DNA of 49,112 nucleotides from assembly GCA_016784735.1 (NCBI GenBank), contig JADHUC010000036.1:1-49112 (forward strand), in the 5' to 3' direction. The notes beneath the pieces are model-generated. The model was not told where the DNA came from. It searched no databases and saw only the letters and a program-made list of their open reading frames with translations. Position numbers and translations under genes: made by a program. How positions within the stretch are numbered: the stretch's first letter is position 1; the number at the start of each line of letters is the position of its first letter. Source of the DNA: Pirellulaceae bacterium. GTDB taxonomy: Bacteria; Planctomycetota; Planctomycetia; Pirellulales; Pirellulaceae. This document shows, piece by piece, positions 42,743 through 49,112 of the stretch.

Positions 42743-43531
42743 TCAGTCGGCGAACAGAGGTGGTGCCAACTTGATTTCGCCCAAGTCGTTGTCGCCCGGT
42801 TTGATCGTGATGTCCACTCGGCCTCGTCGCCACTCCGTGGTCTTGCCGTCTTGCTTCAGTTCACTCACGTAACCGGACTTCTCTTGCCAGAATTGGAAGG
42901 TCCACGTTCCCACCGGGATGTTCTTGATGACCAGCTTACCATCCTTGTCGCTGACGCCCATGTAGGGATTGTCCTTGATCAGCAACCAGCCCGACATCCA
43001 AGGGTGGATCGAGCAACTGACCTTGGACGGCAACCGCTCGGCCAGTTTGAACTCGTAGTCCATGCTGCCCCCGGCGGGAATCGTGTAATTGATGGCCCCG
43101 TTCGTGATAGCGTCGACTTTGCAATTGTGGCCTACTTCGTCGCTGTTGCCGATCACGAGGGTTTGCGTTGTGCGCAATACCGACACGTGAGGTTCGAACC
43201 GGCATTTATTGTTGTCTAGCTTCACCTTGGCATTGGCCGTCTCTTCGTAGGACGAATGGATGGGCGGCTTTGCGGACGAGCGGCTGAGATACATGTAGGC
43301 GATGACGTTCGCGATTCCTTTGTTCTCCGAGTTGATCACGAGCGACTCGTCAACCGGTTTATGCTTGCTACAAAACTCGACGTCGCTCGTTACTTTCAGC
43401 GGTGCCGCTTCCGGCGCGTCGCCGTCGAACACGAAGGTCGCCTTCAGATCGCCCCACTCGGCGGCCTGTACGGAAGTGCCTACCAGGCAAACTGCCAACG
43501 TCGCAATCAGGATGCTAGTCGAACGTCGCAT
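42743..43531 (-). CDS. Secreted cupredoxin-domain protein
   Basis: A 262-aa protein with a signal peptide (ILIATLAVCLVGTSVQA). The central part (residues ~105-185) has type 1 copper ligands in order: DEVGHNCK (H135), then VSCSIHPWM, giving C173, H176 and M179. CRFEPHV (H115) precedes it, as in plastocyanin-like proteins of methylamine-utilisation type. Residues ~190-260 look like a carboxypeptidase-regulatory-type beta domain (GKLVIKNIPVGTWTFQFWQE). It probably carries electrons in the periplasm between the cytochromes encoded around it. The ATG at 43531 has GGAAAGGA. A RAYT island separates it from the multihaem gene upstream on its strand. Confidence 0.9.
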   Translation of the reverse strand: MRRSTSILIATLAVCLVGTSVQAAEWGDLKATFVFDGDAPEAAPLKVTSDVEFCSKHKPVDESLVINSENKGIANVIAYMYLSRSSAKPPIHSSYEETANAKVKLDNNKCRFEPHVSVLRTTQTLVIGNSDEVGHNCKVDAITNGAINYTIPAGGSMDYEFKLAERLPSKVSCSIHPWMSGWLLIKDNPYMGVSDKDGKLVIKNIPVGTWTFQFWQEKSGYVSELKQDGKTTEWRRGRVDITIKPGDNDLGEIKLAPPLFAD

Positions 43532-43623
43532 TTCAGATCCTTTCCCTTGAAAAACAAAACCAGGATGCATCTTATGGCGATTATATGTCACCGTTCACGC
43601 CAGGGCTATCGGGGACGGGGCAA

Positions 43624-43644
43624 TTAAACGGGACAGGTCTAATT
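43624..43644 (+). repeat. REP-like 21-mer, copy A
   Basis: A 21-bp sequence starting TTAAACGGGACAGG and ending TCTAATT, 37 nt upstream of the RAYT start codon. It is identical to 45184-45204 and the exact reverse complement of 44367-44387. Confidence 0.95.
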
Positions 43645-43680
43645 ATTGACGGATTGGGCGTGGAACGGTAAGATGAGTGC

Positions 43681-44361
43681 ATGCCTAGGACAGCACGGAT
43701 AACGCCCGGAGGAATGGTCTTCCACGTATTGAATCGTGGCGTGGGTAGGATGCGGCTGTTTCTCAAGGATGCCGATTTTGAGGCTTTCGAGCGGAACATC
43801 GAGAAAACGCTGGAAAGTCGACCGATGCGCATTTGCGCCTACTGCCTGATGCCCAATCACTGGCATTTCGTACTGTGGCCCGAGCGCGACGGGGATCTGG
43901 GAGCATTCATGCAAAAGCTCACGATCACGCACGTGCGGAACTGGCAAGAGAACCGCCGACGCGTTGGTTATGGCCACTTGTACCAAAGCCGGTACAAATC
44001 GTTTCCGGTAGAGAGTGACGAGCATTTCTATCAAGTGGTCCGCTACGCGGAGCGGAACGCGCTACGTGCGAATCTCGTTGCGCGAGCCGAGCAGTGGCGA
44101 TGGTCAAGTCTGTGGCGTCGAACGTCGGGCTCGGCGGAGCAACGTCGGCTACTGAGTGAATGGCCGCAGCCGATGCCGCGTTCTTGGAGGGCGTTGGTTA
44201 ACGAGCCGCAGACGGAAGGTGAAATGGAAGCGATCCGCCGCAGCGTATCGCGAAGCCGGCCGTATGGAAAGCAACATTGGGTGAAAGCGACAGCCAAGCA
44301 GTTGGGGCTGGAATCCACCCTGCGATCACGCGGTCGTCCGAAGAAAGAAGCCAACGACTGA
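43681..44361 (+). mobile_element. REP-associated tyrosine transposase (RAYT, IS200-like)
   Basis: A 226-aa Y1 transposase of the TnpA_REP family, which nicks and moves REP-type hairpins through single-stranded DNA. It opens with the usual MPRTAR and HVLNRG segments, carries the HUH motif in CLMPNHWHFVLWP (H60, H62) and the candidate catalytic Tyr in VVRYAERNALRAN (Y122), and has the GHLYQSRYKSFPV block typical of RAYTs. The frame is intact. It is flanked by REP-like copy A upstream and the inverted copy B 6 bp after its stop. RAYTs are usually single-copy and domesticated; here a second 5' remnant lies 1.5 kb away. Confidence 0.92.
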
Positions 44362-44366
44362 GCGGA

Positions 44367-44387
44367 AATTAGACCTGTCCCGTTTAA
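44367..44387 (-). repeat. REP-like 21-mer, copy B (inverted)
   Basis: The exact reverse complement of copies A and C (AATTAGACC ... CCCGTTTAA), starting 6 bp after the RAYT stop codon, so copies A and B bracket the transposase gene as terminal inverted repeats. Confidence 0.95.
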
Positions 44388-44418
44388 CTGCCTGTTTAGC
44401 TGCCCGCGGAGGTGAGAC

Positions 44419-45168
44419 ATGGACCGCACCGTTGGGGAATGTGGAAGGCGAAGGCCAGACTGCCGAGTGTTCGCGGCCATTCTCTGTTTCCTTCTGACTG
44501 CCTCAAGTCGCGGTTGGTGCGAGGGTGCTGAGCGAGGGCGGCTCCTGGAAGGACCTCCAGGAGGAGAAGTATTCTATGACTGGAACGGCGGAATCGGCTG
44601 GTCTGAATACCGCGAGAAAGACACTGTGGGAGGGCTCATTACGTCAGAGGACTCTCCGGCGGTTGGGTGGCATCCAGAACAGCTAGGGCCGACTGCCCAC
44701 CACGGTCCAGACCGGATCACCGCACGCGTCTATGTCCGAATATCGGGGAGATTTCTTCACCTTACGAAGGAGAAGATCGAGCTCTTAAGAGGAATCAAGG
44801 GGCTCGAGGCGCTCGACTTGAGCTACAACCACTTGTCCCAAGATGCAATTGCGACTGTGGGTGAGCTTATAGATCTAAAAGCCCTCATTCTCTCAGGGAC
44901 AGATCTGAGCGACGCGACGATTGGTGCGCTGAGGCGGCTCAAGAAACTGGAGGTCCTGCACATTGAGGATAACGCGCAACTATCCGTGAAAGGGTTAGCG
45001 CAGCTTGACACGCTGCCGAAGCTTCGTCTCGTGCGCGCAGGCAACACGTCTGTGACGGCGAAAGACATTCCCTCTCTCCGACGTGTCCTAGCCGACTGCA
45101 CGATTGACGTCCGTGCGAGACTCGTCATCGTTAATCATCCGATCATTAGAGGTAAGCAGGAAGATTGA
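44419..45168 (+). CDS. Secreted leucine-rich-repeat protein
   Basis: A 249-aa protein with a signal-type N-terminus (VFAAILCFLLTASSRGWC). Residues ~115-215 hold leucine-rich repeats: LRGIKGLEALDLSYNHLS, LIDLKALILSGTDLSD, LRRLKKLEVLHIEDNAQLS and LDTLPKLRLVRAGNTSVT. This is typical of the planctomycete LRR type used in binding. A strong GGAGGTGAG precedes the ATG. It lies on the opposite strand to the respiratory cluster, between REP-like copies B and C, and so is probably foreign to that cluster and arrived with the RAYT island. No effector domain is seen. Confidence 0.85.
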   Translation: MDRTVGECGRRRPDCRVFAAILCFLLTASSRGWCEGAERGRLLEGPPGGEVFYDWNGGIGWSEYREKDTVGGLITSEDSPAVGWHPEQLGPTAHHGPDRITARVYVRISGRFLHLTKEKIELLRGIKGLEALDLSYNHLSQDAIATVGELIDLKALILSGTDLSDATIGALRRLKKLEVLHIEDNAQLSVKGLAQLDTLPKLRLVRAGNTSVTAKDIPSLRRVLADCTIDVRARLVIVNHPIIRGKQED

Positions 45169-45183
45169 AGAGAAGGAGCGCGA

Positions 45184-45204
45184 TTAAACGGGACAGGTCT
45201 AATT
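45184..45204 (+). repeat. REP-like 21-mer, copy C
   Basis: Identical to copy A. The following ATG (45241) stands at the same distance as the RAYT start from copy A. The 30 nt between the 28-nt match and the ATG match copy A's leader at 20 of 30 positions, so this is an older, diverged duplicate. Confidence 0.95.
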
Positions 45205-45240
45205 ATTGACGAATCGGATGTGTAGCGATACGAGGGGCGC

Positions 45241-45275
45241 ATGCCAAGGACAGCACGAATAGCGTCTGAAGGCGG
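45241..45275 (+). pseudogene. 5' remnant of a second RAYT gene
   Basis: The frame begins MPRTARIASEGG, matching MPRTARITPGG of the intact RAYT, with the same REP-like leader. Similarity ends after about 12 codons, within a few bases of the stop codon of the multihaem cytochrome gene (45278-45280, opposite strand). The rest of the transposase is missing. Confidence 0.8.
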
Positions 45276-45277
45276 TA

Positions 45278-48200
45278 CTACGAACCGTCGTTGGCCGGTG
45301 GTGATTCGTCGCCATCTGTTGTCGTGCCCGAAGCTGCCGCTTTTACCAGCGGGGTCACTAGGTTGTGGCTCTTGGCGTACTCGTCGAAATTCAGGAGCAG
45401 ATCCACGGTGGCCTCAAATTGCTCGACGCTGGTGCCGTGATAGAGCTTTTGATCGACGCCTCCCAGATGGTCCAGATTCGCGTCGTACGGGATGTTCATG
45501 GGCATCCCTGTGTAAGGACGTACCGAGACGGGTTTGGCGAACCATCTGCGCAAAAAGTCGGGGCGTATGCGTTTGTGGATCGCGGCCAAGTCAGGACCCT
45601 TCGCGCGATCGCTGGTCTGCGGGTCGAAATCGCCGATAATGTGGCAGGTGACGCAGTAGTTCTTGTCTGTCACCAGACGCATCGCATCGCCGAGCCGAGT
45701 TCCATTGAGTGGCGTTTCGGGCGTGGATAGCTCTTTCAAACGGCGCTGATATTGTGCTTCTGCATCGGCCAGGTGCGTCGACCGGCGTTCCGGTGCGAAT
45801 TCGTGGGGATAGCCGACGCGGTCCATTGCTGCAAAATACTTCGCCAGCGTCGTCGCTTCGTCGGATGACAGGTTGAATCGAGGCATGCGCAACACGACGG
45901 CCGGGCGAATGGGCTCGGGATCCAACAGGTAGTCGTGAAGCCAGTCGGCCCGCGCCTTTGTCCCCAGCCCCACGAGCGGCGGCGGCAGCCATCCCCATGC
46001 CTGCGATCCTCTGGCATTCGGATTGACGTCTTTCTCCGTTTCGACCACACGCGGCAGCAGGTACTTGGCCAGAAGACCCCCGTCCGCCGGTTCCTTGCTC
46101 GTGATCCATCCGGCCATGACACTCAGCGGCGATTCGCCTACTTCATAGCCGTAGCCATCCAATGCCGCGGGTTCCCACAATTGAAAGGCGTACTCCAGCA
46201 GGCGCGGATCGTACTCCTCGTCCTCGAACAATTCGTCCCCATAGTCGTCGAACACCATGGGCCTGCCGTCGTCGCCGATCAACGGCATCCCCTCAAGCGT
46301 CGCCTGCCGCATGCCAAGTTGGTCCACAGCGGCGGAAGTCTCTAATTGCTCGTTCGTGAACGAATGGGCGGCAAAGGGAAAATTCGGCTTTCGGCGTTGT
46401 TCGCCGAATGAGTCCGGTGGAAAAGAAAGACGCCATTGCTCGGGCCGCAGAATGTGGCAGCCACCGCAGCGGTACTTGTCCAGCAAAACGCGCCCTTCGA
46501 CGATCGCCTTGCGCCGCGGGTCCGGCTGGTAGACGTATTTCTCGGTCAGCGGCTTGGCGACCAAGCCGAGTACCAATGTCATGATCGCTTCGCGCTGGTC
46601 GGCAGTGAACGGGAACTGCGGCATGCGTAGACGTTCGTTGTAGCCTTTGTTCTCGATCTTGTGATAGTCGTAGCTACGCGGTTCGGTCAGCTTCTGGTAC
46701 AGAAAGCCAATCCGATTCCCGGCGAGGAGCTGCCGCATGTAGTAATCGGTGGGCGTCTCTCGCGGCCCGCGCGCCTGATCGCTGGTGCCATCGTCGCCGT
46801 TGTCCGCTACGGATGTTCGCGCCTCGCCCTGCAGGTACTCGACGATATGTTCGAAAGCCAGTTGGTCGGTGTCCTTGCCTCCCCAGTCGGCCAACCCGGC
46901 GCCGATCGGCGTGGCGTCTTCGAAACCGGGGACGTCATGGCAACCGCAGCAGCCATACTTGAGGATCGACTTGCGGCCGATGTACTGCAACTTCTGGTCT
47001 TGTGCAATTGGCGTTTCGTTGTCGAAGTCCGCGTCAGCGACAATCAGTTCCGTCTCCGCCGTCTTCAAACTAGCACGCAGCCGCTCTGGTATGCCCTTCT
47101 GCAGATATTCTCGGGCTTTGACTTCGTGAAAAGCGTCTCGCAAGTGTTCCAACACCAAGTCGTCCAATTGTCTCGGTTCGACGGCGGGCGAATCCACCGG
47201 TTGGTAGCCTGTGCTGGAACTCTGTAATAGATACTCGACCATATCGTCGACCGGATCGGTAACGGCAATCACATTGCCTTGCTCGTCTTTTTCCTCGATC
47301 GGCGTCAGGTCCATGTCGGGCATCACGGTGCGCGAGTCGTAGAGCGTTGGCCGTTTGATCCAAGTGTAAAGCCACTTGCGGCCTTGTTCGTCCTTCAGGA
47401 CATCGCCGATCGCGGACAGATCCGGCCCTTCTACGATTTCCCCTTCATCGCGGAATGCGGCGACGTCTGGGAAATCGTTGTGGTCGTGACAGACAAGACA
47501 ACCTCGCGTCTGAAAGAGGATCTTACCGCGCTCCGCTTTTTCGGCCGGCGTCGTTTCAGCGATGCCCCCTGGACTCTCCAGGACAGAGAAATCCCCAGTG
47601 CGATCCTCCAGATACGCCACGATTCCCTGGATTTCAACCGGTTCGAAATCTTGGACTGCGCGGCGATCGCGTTCGCGCACCAAGTGGTTCCACAGGCCGA
47701 AGGCTCTGGGCATTCGAGTGTCTGGTCGGAAGTGGCGCGGGTTGTGGATCCAGTCGTACAGGAAGTCGCCGCCCGTCTTGTGGCCGATGAAACGTAGGCT
47801 TGGCCCAGGCGTGCGAAGTTGCCCTGGGTGGTCGCCACCGTTCTGGCCAACGGCCAAAGCGTTTGGCTCGACTCGCATGTCGGGCCCGATCCGTTTGTCC
47901 CCTTCGAATCCGTTGATATCGTGACAGCCAAAGCAGCCGTACATTCGCACGAGGTTGTATCCGCGGATCAGTTTCGGAGCCGATGCATCCGGAAATCGTT
48001 CGTTCGGGAGCAGACCTGCCACGTCGTGATGGCACTTCAGGCAGGCGCTTTCCACGAACCGCTGCGGGTACATAGGGTAGAGCCAATCGTGGTTGTCGAA
48101 CCAGCCGTACTTCTCCCGCCACTCGTTACGTTCCGCTTCGGTGTCCGGCGTGTGCGATGCCCACTTGAAGTCCGTCGCGCTGCCTTGGCCTTCGTGACAG

Positions 48201-49112
48201 ACCGTGCAGGCGAATTCGGACATCTTGTGGGGACTGAGGGAACCCACGTACAAGTCCAGCCGCGGATGGCTGGCATAAGGACCGGGCAGCCCACGTCGAA
48301 CGGTCAGCACGAGAGGTCCGGGCTCGTCTTCCTCGCCCTCAGTGTTCAGCCGTTTCGCTTTCGACCACGCATCGGCCAATCGCGAAACAGCCTGCATCTG
48401 GTCCTCGACGGGTTCGTCGTCGACCTCCACCACTACATCGCCCATTCGCAGTCCGGCCGGAGCCTCTGGCGGCTGTTTGGCCGACGTTGGGCAGAGCAGT
48501 TCACCGAGAATTTGCCCGCTGGTCTTAGTTGACGGCGGTTCACTAGCCAGTTCGGCTTGAGCAGCTAGTGAACCGGATCGCACGTAACTGACGGTCGCAT
48601 CACTCGGATCGATCAGCCCCTCGACAGCGATTCGCAATCCGTAAGCCTGTTCGACAAGCTCCGCGGCCGACAGACCGGCATCGTGCGCCGGTTCTTCCTC
48701 ATCGCCGTCCGTGATCGTCTTCAACGAGAATAGCAATGTCAGACTCGTCGGATACGCGGGCCGATCTGCCGAGCCCGGCTCCGATTTCTGTATCCCCCGG
48801 TGGCAAGTCGTGCAACGATCGAAGCGACGGACTTCGCGGAAGTTGTAGTCCTGCGTCAGCCCCTCGTTCCACAGATTGTCGATTTTGAGCGGCGAGTTGA
48901 ACGCATCGAAGATCGGCATCTCCAGCAGCTTTTTTCCGGGCAGTGGAAAACCGTGGTCGCGGTTGATGTACGTCGAACGGCGTTCCGCCACCGTGGCCTC
49001 AAGGCGAGCCAATTCCGCACGATTGTCGGTCAACGCCTTGCGCAATGCATCCTCGTCGGCCGTGAGCCGTTTGAGGATATCGTGAAGAGCAACCCGATGG
49101 TCGCTCAACGCC
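45278..49112 (-). CDS. Eight-haem c-type cytochrome with PDZ-like domain (5' end outside the window)
   Basis: At least 1277 aa, open to the right edge, so the N-terminus is missing. It has eight CxxCH motifs in the order CTTCH, CTVCH, CLKCH, CFGCH, CLVCH, CCGCH, CGGCH and CVTCH. Between the first and second lies a PDZ-like segment (LRMGDVVVEVDDEPV). The visible N-terminus is a coiled-coil-like stretch (LKRLTADEDALRKALTDNRAELARL in part: DALRKALTDNRAELARL) and a membrane anchor may precede it. Such proteins in planctomycetes accompany oxidase and quinol-oxidoreductase genes and probably move electrons in the periplasm. It should lead the cluster with cupredoxin, dihaem lipoprotein and ctaA/ctaB, but a 1.6-kb RAYT island now separates it from them. 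Confidence 0.9.
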   Translation of the reverse strand, partial: ALSDHRVALHDILKRLTADEDALRKALTDNRAELARLEATVAERRSTYINRDHGFPLPGKKLLEMPIFDAFNSPLKIDNLWNEGLTQDYNFREVRRFDRCTTCHRGIQKSEPGSADRPAYPTSLTLLFSLKTITDGDEEEPAHDAGLSAAELVEQAYGLRIAVEGLIDPSDATVSYVRSGSLAAQAELASEPPSTKTSGQILGELLCPTSAKQPPEAPAGLRMGDVVVEVDDEPVEDQMQAVSRLADAWSKAKRLNTEGEEDEPGPLVLTVRRGLPGPYASHPRLDLYVGSLSPHKMSEFACTVCHEGQGSATDFKWASHTPDTEAERNEWREKYGWFDNHDWLYPMYPQRFVESACLKCHHDVAGLLPNERFPDASAPKLIRGYNLVRMYGCFGCHDINGFEGDKRIGPDMRVEPNALAVGQNGGDHPGQLRTPGPSLRFIGHKTGGDFLYDWIHNPRHFRPDTRMPRAFGLWNHLVRERDRRAVQDFEPVEIQGIVAYLEDRTGDFSVLESPGGIAETTPAEKAERGKILFQTRGCLVCHDHNDFPDVAAFRDEGEIVEGPDLSAIGDVLKDEQGRKWLYTWIKRPTLYDSRTVMPDMDLTPIEEKDEQGNVIAVTDPVDDMVEYLLQSSSTGYQPVDSPAVEPRQLDDLVLEHLRDAFHEVKAREYLQKGIPERLRASLKTAETELIVADADFDNETPIAQDQKLQYIGRKSILKYGCCGCHDVPGFEDATPIGAGLADWGGKDTDQLAFEHIVEYLQGEARTSVADNGDDGTSDQARGPRETPTDYYMRQLLAGNRIGFLYQKLTEPRSYDYHKIENKGYNERLRMPQFPFTADQREAIMTLVLGLVAKPLTEKYVYQPDPRRKAIVEGRVLLDKYRCGGCHILRPEQWRLSFPPDSFGEQRRKPNFPFAAHSFTNEQLETSAAVDQLGMRQATLEGMPLIGDDGRPMVFDDYGDELFEDEEYDPRLLEYAFQLWEPAALDGYGYEVGESPLSVMAGWITSKEPADGGLLAKYLLPRVVETEKDVNPNARGSQAWGWLPPPLVGLGTKARADWLHDYLLDPEPIRPAVVLRMPRFNLSSDEATTLAKYFAAMDRVGYPHEFAPERRSTHLADAEAQYQRRLKELSTPETPLNGTRLGDAMRLVTDKNYCVTCHIIGDFDPQTSDRAKGPDLAAIHKRIRPDFLRRWFAKPVSVRPYTGMPMNIPYDANLDHLGGVDQKLYHGTSVEQFEATVDLLLNFDEYAKSHNLVTPLVKAAASGTTTDGDESPPANDGS

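Overview
The window reads as chromosomal DNA of a planctomycete, most likely of the Pirellulales type; this is inferred from gene families, not from a marker gene. Pointers are four Tat-exported Gfo/Idh/MocA oxidoreductases, an arylsulfatase, a discoidin/propeller/dihaem protein of the HzsA-related type, a membrane protein with an N-terminal J-like domain plus LamG, a vWA-ExbB-ExbD-ExbD-TPR operon, multihaem cytochromes beside ctaA/ctaB, and moderately high GC with many palindromic intergenic repeats. No rRNA, tRNA or CRISPR array was recognised.

Layout. 1-8.7 kb (+): a carbohydrate-processing row of two Tat-exported Gfo/Idh/MocA proteins, a sialidase-fold protein, a large secreted glycosidase-like protein and an aldose 1-epimerase. 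8.9-13.7 kb (+): the J-like/LamG membrane protein, then a response regulator and histidine kinase pair. 13.6-16.1 kb (-): polyprenyl diphosphate synthase, moaC, and a small DNA-binding/receiver fusion. 16.6-23.2 kb (-): a six-gene envelope operon (vWA, secreted protein, ExbB, two ExbD, TPR). 23.4-28 kb (+): sulfatase and HzsA-like dihaem protein. 28-32.4 kb (-): beta-helix protein, small hypothetical protein, AAA+ ATPase and a third Gfo/Idh/MocA; the fourth (+) diverges from it. 34.0-37.9 kb (-): a P-loop NTPase, an NlpC/P60-like secreted protein, a transglutaminase-elicitor-like secreted protein and a small secreted PDQAK-repeat protein. 38.2-49.1 kb (-): a respiratory cluster of eight-haem cytochrome (running off the right edge), cupredoxin, dihaem lipoprotein, ctaA, ctaB, DUF420 protein and a hypothetical protein. 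It is interrupted at 43.6-45.3 kb by a REP-associated tyrosine transposase (RAYT) island.

The most attractive candidate for something new is 34-37.9 kb. A secreted transglutaminase-like enzyme sits next to a secreted protein made almost entirely of a pentapeptide that offers one Gln and usually one Lys per unit, the two residues a transglutaminase joins. A second secreted Cys-His enzyme candidate lies directly downstream. The second strongest signal is the RAYT island: a 21-bp REP-like sequence occurs three times, one copy heads a 5' remnant of a second RAYT that ends against the stop codon of the large cytochrome gene, and a leucine-rich-repeat gene lies between two copies. A third theme is many long, often perfect intergenic inverted repeats and heptanucleotide tandem repeats, some directly upstream of start codons.
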